From Actinoplanes sandaracinus (GTDB lineage: Bacteria > Actinomycetota > Actinomycetes > Mycobacteriales > Micromonosporaceae): a stretch of DNA of 64,000 nucleotides. The stretch lies in contig NZ_JASCTH010000028.1 of the NCBI RefSeq assembly GCF_030009775.1, positions 62,001-126,000 on the forward strand, given 5' to 3'. The notes under the pieces were generated by a model. The model ran no database searches and was not told the DNA's origin. It saw only the letters and a program-made list of their open reading frames with translations. Shown here one piece after another: positions 26,271 to 32,978 of this stretch; positions within the stretch are counted from its first letter, which is position 1; each line of letters opens with the position of its first letter. A program made the translations under genes and the position numbers.

Positions 26271-26776
26271 GCCCTCGATCGGACGGACCTGGCCGGCCGG
26301 CCACAGTCGGCTCGAACCCACCGGCCGCCGTGCGGCGACTGGACAAGCGCGCTGTTCTCTTCTGGCAGGTGGAGAACGCCGTCGGCGCCGCTGTCGTGCT
26401 CGTCCTCTGCGCCGTCCTGTCGCTGACGTCGTTCATCCCGCCGGACTGGCAACGGTGGGTCCACATCCTTACGATCGCCGCTCTGGTCTTCGCCCTCTTG
26501 GATGCTCTGGTTCTGATCCCGCGGCGTTACCGGTACTACAGGTACACCCTGACTTCGTCCTGCATCGTCGTCGAGCAGGGCCACTGGTGGAAACGGCGTC
26601 AAGTCTATCCACTCTCTCGAATCCTGTACTGCGAGACTCGTCAGGGCCCGATCTTGAGCTGGTTCAATCTGTTCACCGTCAGGGCGGCGACGATTGTCGA
26701 CTCGCGGTCGATCGGGCCGCTCTCCAAGGCGGAAGCCGACCGGTTCGAAAAGCACATCCGTGAGTACGCCGAATGA
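26267..26776 (+). CDS. Bacterial PH-domain membrane protein, small (YdbS-like, bPH2)
   Basis: 169-residue protein with two membrane segments (~30-50 and ~62-82) followed by one bPH2/DUF304 domain: RYYRYTLTSSCIVVEQGHWW, KRRQVYPLSRILYCETRQGP, LSWFNLFTVRA. This is the YdbS architecture. It overlaps genes on both sides by 4 bp (ATGA). In the aureocin A53 and lacticin Q clusters, bPH2 membrane proteins act with an ABC transporter in bacteriocin immunity and export; the same role is inferred here because a matching bacteriocin gene lies at 30420-30587. Confidence 0.83.
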   Translation: MSPRSDGPGRPATVGSNPPAAVRRLDKRAVLFWQVENAVGAAVVLVLCAVLSLTSFIPPDWQRWVHILTIAALVFALLDALVLIPRRYRYYRYTLTSSCIVVEQGHWWKRRQVYPLSRILYCETRQGPILSWFNLFTVRAATIVDSRSIGPLSKAEADRFEKHIREYAE

Positions 26777-28224
26777 CCGAGGCACTCCACAGGCGCCGAA
26801 ACAGTCCGGCCATGTTCGCGATTCGAGCCGCCGAGGCAGCGACGACCCTCGTGCCGTCGCTCATCATGTGGCTCTCCATCCGGGCCAAGTGGCCGGTCTG
26901 GTTCGGTATCCCGGTCGATGCGATCTTCGCCCTGGTGGGCGGACTCGTCATGGTGAGCCTGATCGCGGACTGGTGGACGACGCGCTTCACGATCGGCGCC
27001 GGCGGGGTCAGCTTCGAGGAGGGACTCGCTGTCCGGCGTTCCACCTCGCTCGGCTGGTCGGAAGTAGTTTCCGTGCAGGTGTCCCAATCGGCGGCCGGCC
27101 GCCTCCTCGGGTGCTCGCGAGTCCTGATCGGCATCGGCGCGGAGTCAAAAGGCAACCTGGTCATCGAAGCCGTCCCGAAAGCCGTTGCCGCCGAGATCGA
27201 GGGTTACTTCAAAGCCAGCCGGAGCGCGGAGGAAACCGATAGCGGGCCGGGCGTGGTGAGCGTCGACGACGCCGTCAGGCCGGAGGACGACGATCTGATC
27301 TACCGGATTCGGGCACGGGACTACCTGATGCTCTCCATCACCTATGGGCAGTTCCTTCTGGTGATTCCGTTTCTGATGGGGTTCTACGAGAACATCACCG
27401 GCCTGTTCTCGCTGTCCTTGACGGTTCCCGCGCTTCCCGGCGACACGGCGGCGCAGGCACTGCTGATGATCGCGGTTCTGGTCGTAGCCGTGCCGGTGGC
27501 GCTGGGATTCGGGACGGCCGTCGCGTGGCTGCGGTACCGCGGGTTCGAGGTCCGTGGCGGTGGCGGGATGTTCGCCATGTCCGGCGGCCTCGCCTACGCC
27601 GAATCGCGGCAGGTCTCCCGAATTCAGGTCGCGGGAATCAGGATCCAGCAGAACCCCCTGATGCGGGTAACGGGATATGCCCGGCTCAGTTTCGTCTCCC
27701 GGCAGTCCGGTGAACGGATCGGCGCGAACGTCATCTTCCCGGCCGCACGACTGGCGTTCCTCCGCGACGAAATCAGGAGACACTTCCCCGAGTACGCCCC
27801 TGCCATGGACCGATCGTGCACAATCAGCCGCCCCCTCAGGTGGTGCCTCGTCAGCGCCGGCGCGGTGATACTGATTCTGGCCGGCGTCGCTGTGCACGGC
27901 ATGCCCTCGGTGAGAGCAGTCGTCATCATGGCTGCTGTGGCATTCCTGCTGCTGGCCGCGGGCAATTACGGGTGGGCGACCGCTGATCTCGACGCGGACA
28001 ATTCGGTGATCGTCTTCCGGCGCGGTTTCCTCTGGGTCACCCACTACGTCGTTCCCTGCGATTCCGTGTACTTCATACATTCCTACCGGCTTGCCCTCTC
28101 CAGTCGGCTGTCAGTCGCGGCTCTGTGTCTGGGTGTCTATGACTCGCGAGCCATTCGCCTGTGGGTGCCGACCAGAAGAACCACCCTGCCCGACAGATTC
28201 ATCGAGATGACCAGCGCGCGCTGA
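26773..28224 (+). CDS. Bacterial PH-domain membrane protein, large (YdbT-like, multiple bPH2)
   Basis: 483-residue membrane protein with the YdbT layout: pairs of membrane segments each followed by a bPH2-like domain, three in all. Domain 1 follows WWTTRFTIGAGGVSFEEGLA; domain 2 includes RYRGFEVRGGGGMFAMSGGL and SRQVSRIQVAGIRIQQNPLM; domain 3 includes DNSVIVFRRGFLWVTHYVVP. The ATG overlaps the YdbS-like gene by 4 bp. YdbS/YdbT-type pairs beside an ABC exporter are the hallmark of leaderless bacteriocin clusters. Partner of the 169-residue protein at the membrane; an immunity or export role is inferred. Confidence 0.83.
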   Translation: MTEALHRRRNSPAMFAIRAAEAATTLVPSLIMWLSIRAKWPVWFGIPVDAIFALVGGLVMVSLIADWWTTRFTIGAGGVSFEEGLAVRRSTSLGWSEVVSVQVSQSAAGRLLGCSRVLIGIGAESKGNLVIEAVPKAVAAEIEGYFKASRSAEETDSGPGVVSVDDAVRPEDDDLIYRIRARDYLMLSITYGQFLLVIPFLMGFYENITGLFSLSLTVPALPGDTAAQALLMIAVLVVAVPVALGFGTAVAWLRYRGFEVRGGGGMFAMSGGLAYAESRQVSRIQVAGIRIQQNPLMRVTGYARLSFVSRQSGERIGANVIFPAARLAFLRDEIRRHFPEYAPAMDRSCTISRPLRWCLVSAGAVILILAGVAVHGMPSVRAVVIMAAVAFLLLAAGNYGWATADLDADNSVIVFRRGFLWVTHYVVPCDSVYFIHSYRLALSSRLSVAALCLGVYDSRAIRLWVPTRRTTLPDRFIEMTSAR

Positions 28225-28242
28225 CCACCGAAAGAGAGATCC

Positions 28243-29145
28243 ATGATCGAGGCCATCGGGCTCACGAAGAAGTACGGTGGGAAGCCGGCAGTCGACAACC
28301 TGTCCTTCACCGTGCGCCCCGGTATCGTCACCGGCTTCCTGGGGCCTAACGGATCCGGCAAATCCACCACGATGCGGATGATTCTGGGGCTCACCCGGCC
28401 CGACAGCGGAACGATCCTCGTGAACGGTGTGCCCTTCAGCCAGCACAGCAATCCCCTGGGTGCGCTGGGCGCATCGATAGACGCCAAGTCCGGACACCCC
28501 GGACGCACTGCGTTCCGTCATCTGCAGGCCATCGCCACCACGATCGGAATCGGGACCGCCCGGATCCGCACCGTGCTGGACATGGTGGGCCTCAGCGACG
28601 TGGCCGACCGTCGCATCGGCGGTTTCTCGCTGGGAATGTCGCAGCGACTGGGAGTCGCCACCGCGCTGCTGGCCGACCCGGCGAACGTGATGTTCGACGA
28701 ACCGATCAACGGGCTGGACCCGGACGGCATCCTGTGGATGCGCAACCTGGTCAAGAAGCTGGCAGCCGAAGGCCGGGGCGTGCTGCTCAGCTCGCACCTG
28801 ATGAGCGAGATGGCGGTGACCGCGGACCACGTCGTGGTCATCGGCCGCGGACGGCTGATCGCCGATGAAGCGATCAGCTCACTGATCCACCGTGGCAAGT
28901 CCCGGGGAGTCCTGCTCCGCACGCCCCGCGGGGACGAACTGGGCCAGCTGGTGCGCTCGGCCGGCGGGCAGATGTCGAGCGGACCGGACGAGTCACTCCG
29001 GGTCGACGGAATGACCGCGGCGGAGCTGGGCGATCTCGCCGCCGTCCATCGGATCCCGTTGCACGAGCTCATTCCCGTGCGTGCCTCGCTCGAGGAAGCG
29101 TTCATGGAGCTCACGGCAGACTCGGTCACCTTCTCCGGACGTTAG
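28243..29145 (+). CDS. ABC transporter ATP-binding protein (probable bacteriocin export/immunity)
   Basis: 300-residue ATPase of the BcrA/CcmA type. Walker A GPNGSGKSTT (~34-43), signature FSLGMSQRL (~128-136), Walker B ANVMFDEPINGLDPDG (~147-162) and the switch HLMSEM. A ~90-residue C-terminal region typical of drug/bacteriocin ABC-2 ATPases follows. ATG preceded by GAAAGAGAG. It starts 18 bp after the YdbT-like gene and is followed 65 bp later by its permease. With the PH-domain proteins it forms the presumed export and self-protection module for the peptide at 30420-30587. Confidence 0.9.
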   Translation: MIEAIGLTKKYGGKPAVDNLSFTVRPGIVTGFLGPNGSGKSTTMRMILGLTRPDSGTILVNGVPFSQHSNPLGALGASIDAKSGHPGRTAFRHLQAIATTIGIGTARIRTVLDMVGLSDVADRRIGGFSLGMSQRLGVATALLADPANVMFDEPINGLDPDGILWMRNLVKKLAAEGRGVLLSSHLMSEMAVTADHVVVIGRGRLIADEAISSLIHRGKSRGVLLRTPRGDELGQLVRSAGGQMSSGPDESLRVDGMTAAELGDLAAVHRIPLHELIPVRASLEEAFMELTADSVTFSGR

Positions 29146-29210
29146 GTCACCGGTCCCTGACACCCCGCCGCCAATCCGGCCGAAGCCTTGCACGATCGAG
29201 ATGGGATGAG

Positions 29211-30044
29211 ATGAGCCAGACGACGCTCACAGCAGGACCTGTGGATGCGCCTCAGGGGGAGTATGTTCCGCCGACCCGCCAGCTGACCTTCGCCGGCCTC
29301 GTCCGGAGCGAACTGATCAAACTCCTGACGGTGCGATCGCTCGTCACCCTGCTGGCCGTGACGGCGCTCTGCACCGCGATCGGCATTCCCGTCGCTCTGT
29401 TCACCGACATCGACGCCCAGCAGACCACCGCCGACATCCTCCAGACCCACATCAGTACGACGCTCGTGGGCCTGCAGCTGTCGATATTCCTGGTGGCCGC
29501 GGCCGGTGCGGTGGCGGGAGCCAGTGACTTCGGGAACGGCATGATCCGGCTCGCGTTCGGCGCGGCTCCTCGGCGTACACCTGTTCTGGCCGCCAAACTC
29601 GTCGCTGTCGGCGGCGTCTCCACCGCTCTGGTCAGTGTCACGGTCCTGTTGGTGGCAGCGGTCAACTGGCTCGCGCTCACACCGGGCCCGCTGTTCACCC
29701 CGCTCACCAATCTGACCAGTCTTCTGGGCATCGTCGGCGCGATTGTCGCCACCGCTGCCATCAGCGTGTCAGCCGTCAGCCTCGGGTGTCTGCTGCGCAG
29801 CTCGGCCGGTGCGGTATTCGCCATCCTGGGCCTGCTCATCGTGGTGACGATCGTTCTGGCCCTGATTCCGGCCAGCGTTCTCCCGGCCGCTATCTCCGAC
29901 CACAGCTTCGGAGGAGCGGTCACCACCCTGCTGAGCCCCGGGGACGACGTCGGCAAATGGGCCGGCGCGGCGGCGGCGCTCGTCGCGTGGTCGGCCGCGT
30001 TCATCAGCGGCGCCGCAGTGTCCATGAATCGTCGTGACGTCTAG
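29211..30044 (+). CDS. ABC-2 type permease (probable bacteriocin export/immunity)
   Basis: 277-residue integral membrane protein with six predicted segments (for example SLVTLLAVTALCTAIGIPVALF, LQLSIFLVAAAGAVAGA, LLGIVGAIVATAAISVSAVS, AVFAILGLLIVVTIVLALI). It lies immediately downstream of its ATPase with GGGATGAG before ATG 29211. The motif ASDFGNGMIRLAFGAAPRRT resembles the cytoplasmic loop region of ABC-2 permeases of antibiotic/lantibiotic exporters. It is the last gene of the plus-strand operon, converging on the bacteriocin gene. Confidence 0.87.
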   Translation: MSQTTLTAGPVDAPQGEYVPPTRQLTFAGLVRSELIKLLTVRSLVTLLAVTALCTAIGIPVALFTDIDAQQTTADILQTHISTTLVGLQLSIFLVAAAGAVAGASDFGNGMIRLAFGAAPRRTPVLAAKLVAVGGVSTALVSVTVLLVAAVNWLALTPGPLFTPLTNLTSLLGIVGAIVATAAISVSAVSLGCLLRSSAGAVFAILGLLIVVTIVLALIPASVLPAAISDHSFGGAVTTLLSPGDDVGKWAGAAAALVAWSAAFISGAAVSMNRRDV

Positions 30045-30063
30045 TACGGACGCCGCTGTTGGT

Positions 30064-30157
30064 GACGACAAGCCGGGCATGACCAGTTCCGAAGATTATC
30101 GAGGCCTCTACGCCACGATGGTCTATTCGAACTGGTCATGCCCGGCTTGCTGTCGTC
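30064..30157. repeat. Long imperfect inverted repeat downstream of the ABC permease
   Basis: Left arm at 30064-30089 begins GACGACAAGCCGGGCATGAC. Right arm at 30129-30157 is its reverse complement apart from a 3-nt insertion near the outer end. The arms enclose 39 nt, and GAA/TTC adds three pairs beyond a bulged C. It begins 20 bp after the permease stop. It could be a factor-independent terminator without T tract, an RNA stability element, or a small mobile-element remnant. Confidence 0.8.
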
Positions 30158-30325
30158 GCCTGTCGGACCCGATCATGCGGCCCCGCCCGGACCCGCGGCT
30201 CTGTGCCGTGACCGGAGAGCGTGCGGTGCGAGCCCGCCGAGGCGGGGGCTGCTGTTTGCCCGTGCGCGGGGTGCCCGACCCGGGCCGGCGTCCCCGGCCG
30301 GTCCGAGGCCTGCGAGCGCATAAAA

Positions 30326-30365
30326 CAAAGTAGGTCGGCTCATGTGAATGAGCCGACCTACTTTG
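30326..30365 (-). terminator. Rho-independent terminator of the bacteriocin gene
   Basis: Perfect 17-bp stem: CAAAGTAGGTCGGCTCA (30326-30342), 6-nt loop, TGAGCCGACCTACTTTG (30349-30365). Read on the minus strand the hairpin is followed by TTTTATG, a T tract, so it terminates transcription of the bacteriocin gene, whose stop is 54 bp upstream on that strand. Unusually strong for this GC-rich genome. Confidence 0.92.
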
Positions 30366-30419
30366 GATCATCAAAAGAAAAGTGCGTCGCAATTTTCGAT
30401 CAATGAACAGATGTTTTGT

Positions 30420-30587
30420 TCAGTAACCGAGGATCCGAACGATGTAGTTGAAGATCTCCACGACGGTCCAGCCGGCGCCGACCCAGTTCATGATCCGGCT
30501 CTTGTTGTTCCAGACCCAGTTGGCGAAACGGGATCCGTACTTGGCGCCCATCTTGATGAGCTTAGCGGCAAGCGAAAGCCACGCCAT
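30420..30587 (-). CDS. Leaderless bacteriocin, aureocin A53/lacticin Q-like
   Basis: 55-residue peptide below usual gene-finding cut-offs. It begins MAWLSLAAKLIKMGAKYGSR, continues FANWVWNNKSRIMNWVGAGW and ends RILGY. It has five Trp (3, 24, 26, 35, 40), seven Lys/Arg against one Glu (net about +6), no Cys, and no signal or double-Gly leader. The pattern MAxxL...AKYGS(K/R)...WxWxNKxxI..W..AG.......I..ILG is that of the lacticin Q/aureocin A53 family, which is made without a leader and permeabilises membranes. GGAAGGA lies 6 nt before the ATG. A 17-bp T-tract terminator follows. bPH2 and ABC genes converge on it. Bioactivity is inferred. Confidence 0.9.
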   Translation of the reverse strand: MAWLSLAAKLIKMGAKYGSRFANWVWNNKSRIMNWVGAGWTVVEIFNYIVRILGY

Positions 30588-31050
30588 TTTGTGTCCTTCC
30601 GAAGGATTGCTGATAAATGCCCGCGACGGCGGAACCGTGCTGCCGGGATCGCTCCAAAAATGTTTCGTTCCCGGCCAGGCGACGAAAAGTTATCAGCCCT
30701 GATCCGCGTAAGCCATGAATGACGAACTTTTCCGGCGGTGGTTGCTTTGTCGGCGCCGCCCTGATAGTGGGAATGGGCTGGCGGGCCGCGACGATTTATC
30801 GGCGTAGTGACCGCAACCGGTCACGCGGGTCGTACGGTGTCATTATTAAGGTGAATTCCGGCTATTGGGGTGCCGGCAGACTCCAGTCCGAAATCGACGT
30901 CGAGCAGTTGATCCCGGTCTTCGCCGGAGGGCATTGCTTCCGGCGCACGGGCATGCCGGAGGCCCGGGTGCTGAGGGGCCGGCGCCGCCTTGATCGGTTT
31001 CGGGCTCCTCGGGCCGGTCGGCCGGGGATGTGGTGACTACGCTGGCGGGC
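30588..31050. other. Divergent intergenic region between bacteriocin and prsW-like genes
   Basis: 463 bp with lower GC than the surroundings. On the minus strand a GATAACTT stretch (complement of ~30685-30692) is a possible -10 for the bacteriocin gene; no -35 consensus is obvious. TCCTTCCGAAGGA (30594-30606) is an odd dyad overlapping the bacteriocin Shine-Dalgarno. On the plus strand TACGCT (31037-31042) lies 8 nt before the prsW-like ATG and suits a leaderless start. Reading frames across the region have no support. Confidence 0.45.
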
Positions 31051-32514
31051 ATGGCCGACGTCTCGCCGAGCGGTTCACCCGATCCCGCCGCCCCTCCGCA
31101 GGCGGTTTCACCGGCTGCGCCCGAGCCGCCCGAGCCGCCGGTCCCGCCGTACCCCGTGATGGCCGGCGCGCCTGTGCCGGAGCGTCGCACCGGGTGGCGG
31201 CGCTGGCTGCCGATCACCCTGGTCATCGTGTTGATCCCGGCCGCAGCAATGGTCATGTTTTACATCCTCGGCTCCGAGCTCGGCTTTCCCGGCCTGCCCA
31301 TCGGTCTGGCCGCGGCGATCCTGCCGGTCCCGCTGCTGGTCGCCAGCTTCATCTGGCTGGACCGCTACGATCCGCAGCCGAGCCGCTACCTGATCTTCTG
31401 CTTCACCTGGGGCGCCGCCGTGGCGACCCTGACCGCGCTCCGGGTCAACATCGGCTTCGCCGCCGTGTTCCAGGCAGTCGGCCTGCCGGACGCGCTGGTC
31501 GCGGTGCTCGTCGCGCCCTTCATCGAGGAGACGATGAAGGTTCTCGGCCCGCTCGCGCTCTTCTGGTGGCGGCGCGGCGACTGGTCGGGGATCACTGCCG
31601 GCATCGTCTACTGCGGTCTCTCCGCGCTCGGCTTCGCCATGGTGGAGAACGTGCTCTACCTGGGCGGGAAAGGCTACGCCGAGGGCGCCGACGAGTACGG
31701 CCCGGCGACCGGCCTGCAGAACCTCTTCCTGGTCTTCATCCTGCGGATCCTGTTCACCGGCTTCGCGCACCCCCTCTTCACCTCGATGGCGGGGATCGGC
31801 CTCGGCATCGCGGCGCGCTCCAGTGACCGGACGATCCGGCGCCTGGCGCCGATCGCGGGCGTGATCCTGGCGATGATCCTGCACGGCATCTTCAACCTGC
31901 TGCCGACGCTGGCCGGCGCCACCGGCGAGACCCTCATCATGTTGTACGGCTACCTCGGCTTCATGGTGCCGTTCTTCTTCGCCGTCGTCGGACTCGCCGT
32001 CGCGTTGCGCAGCTGGGAGGGCCGGCTGGCCGAGCGGGTGCTGTACCAGTACGCCGATACCGGCTGGTTCGCCCCGCCCGAGGTCGCCGCGCTCGGCACG
32101 CGGGGGCGCCGGCACTCGGCACGGGAGTGGGCGCGCCGGGTGGCCGGGCCGGTCGGGCACCGGGCGATGGGTGAGTTCCAGTTCGCCGCGACCAGGCTCG
32201 CCCTGGTCCGTGACGGCATGCAGCGCGGCCTGTTGCGTAACCCGCTCGAGTTGCAGAGGGCCCTCAACGAGGAACGGGATCTGCTGCTCGCGATCTCCGC
32301 CTACCGGTCGACGTTCACCGGGCGCGACCCGCAGACCCCGCCGGCCTGGTGGGACGGGAAGCACTACCGGATCGCCTTCCCGGACGGGGTGGTGCGGACC
32401 GTGGCGCCCCCGTCGGAGCCGGTGATGCCGGTGCCGGTGCGCCTGCCGCCGCCGGCCCCGGCGCACTACGGAGGCCCGCCGCCCTTCGCGCCGATGCCGC
32501 CGGCTCAGATGTAG
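31051..32514 (+). CDS. PrsW-family intramembrane metalloprotease
   Basis: 487-residue membrane protein. The N-terminal ~35 residues are Pro-rich; eight or so membrane segments carry the PrsW/CPBP-type motifs FIEETMKVLG (double Glu), AMVENVLYLG, FTGFAHPLFT and ILHGIFNLLP (His ligands). A ~150-residue hydrophilic C-terminal region ends in a Pro-rich tail. PrsW proteases cleave anti-sigma factors, in Bacillus and Clostridioides in response to antimicrobial peptides. ATG 31051 follows a TACGCT -10 by 8 nt (leaderless). It diverges from the bacteriocin gene; a functional link is only suggestive. Confidence 0.88.
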   Translation: MADVSPSGSPDPAAPPQAVSPAAPEPPEPPVPPYPVMAGAPVPERRTGWRRWLPITLVIVLIPAAAMVMFYILGSELGFPGLPIGLAAAILPVPLLVASFIWLDRYDPQPSRYLIFCFTWGAAVATLTALRVNIGFAAVFQAVGLPDALVAVLVAPFIEETMKVLGPLALFWWRRGDWSGITAGIVYCGLSALGFAMVENVLYLGGKGYAEGADEYGPATGLQNLFLVFILRILFTGFAHPLFTSMAGIGLGIAARSSDRTIRRLAPIAGVILAMILHGIFNLLPTLAGATGETLIMLYGYLGFMVPFFFAVVGLAVALRSWEGRLAERVLYQYADTGWFAPPEVAALGTRGRRHSAREWARRVAGPVGHRAMGEFQFAATRLALVRDGMQRGLLRNPLELQRALNEERDLLLAISAYRSTFTGRDPQTPPAWWDGKHYRIAFPDGVVRTVAPPSEPVMPVPVRLPPPAPAHYGGPPPFAPMPPAQM

Positions 32515-32539
32515 CGGTAGCGGCTGGAGAGGTAGCGGC

Positions 32540-32866
32540 TCAGAGGTAGAGGCCGGTCCCGTCGGGTTCGACCCGGGTGGCAGCGACCGCGTGCACGTCC
32601 CGCTCGCGGAGCAGGACGTAGCCCTTGCCGTGCAGTTCCACCTCGGAGCGGTCGTCGGGGTCGAACAGCACCCGGTCGCCCACCACGATCGAACGGACGT
32701 TGGGGCCCACTCCGACGGCGGTGGCCCACGACAGGCGGCGGCCCATCGAGGCGGTGGCCGGGATCACGATGCCGGCGGTGGACCGGCGCTCGCCCTCACT
32801 GCCGTCCTGGCGGACGAGAACGCGATCGTGCAGCATCCGGATGGGCAGTCCAGGGTCGGTACTCAC
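32540..32866 (-). CDS. GroES-like co-chaperonin, stand-alone
   Basis: 108-residue protein with the GroES fold: IRMLHDRVLVRQD, then the mobile-loop region STAGIVIPATA, AVGVGPN, VVGDRVLFDPDD and LRERDVHAVAA. It lacks a neighbouring groEL and the canonical GKV(V/I)AVGPG form is drifted (TAVGVGPN). The reading frame extends further upstream, but GTG 32866, 7 nt downstream of a TACCGT -10 on the minus strand, matches GroES length. Possibly a divergent GroES paralogue; the main groES is expected elsewhere. Confidence 0.8.
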   Translation of the reverse strand: MSTDPGLPIRMLHDRVLVRQDGSEGERRSTAGIVIPATASMGRRLSWATAVGVGPNVRSIVVGDRVLFDPDDRSEVELHGKGYVLLRERDVHAVAATRVEPDGTGLYL

Positions 32867-32882
32867 GATTGCAGACGGTACG

Positions 32883-32908
32883 CCGCCGCCGTTTTGCCAC
32901 GGCGGCGG
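32883..32908. repeat. 9-bp inverted repeat in the groES-like/permease divergent promoter
   Basis: CCGCCGCCG (32883-32891), TTTTGCCA loop, CGGCGGCGG (32900-32908). It lies just upstream of the minus-strand -10 (TACCGT, 32874-32879) of the groES-like gene, so it may be an operator, or a GC-rich coincidence. Confidence 0.4.
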
Positions 32909-32978
32909 GGAAGGCGATCCGGGCACCTGGGTATTAGCGTGATTACCGCGCATTCGACAGGTCGAGGGGGTACTGCGG

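Noticed and set aside
26700..27242. Antisense and offset frames across the PH-domain genes
   Set aside because: Shadow frames; the PH-domain frames have 4-bp overlaps and recognisable domains.
30123..30392. Minus-strand 89-codon frame after the bacteriocin gene
   Set aside because: It runs through the terminator hairpin and the inverted repeat; Arg/Pro-rich composition typical of random GC-rich frames.
30719..31036. 105-codon plus-strand frame upstream of the prsW-like gene
   Set aside because: No ribosome binding site, no domain, composition unlike neighbouring genes, and it runs through the presumed divergent promoter region.
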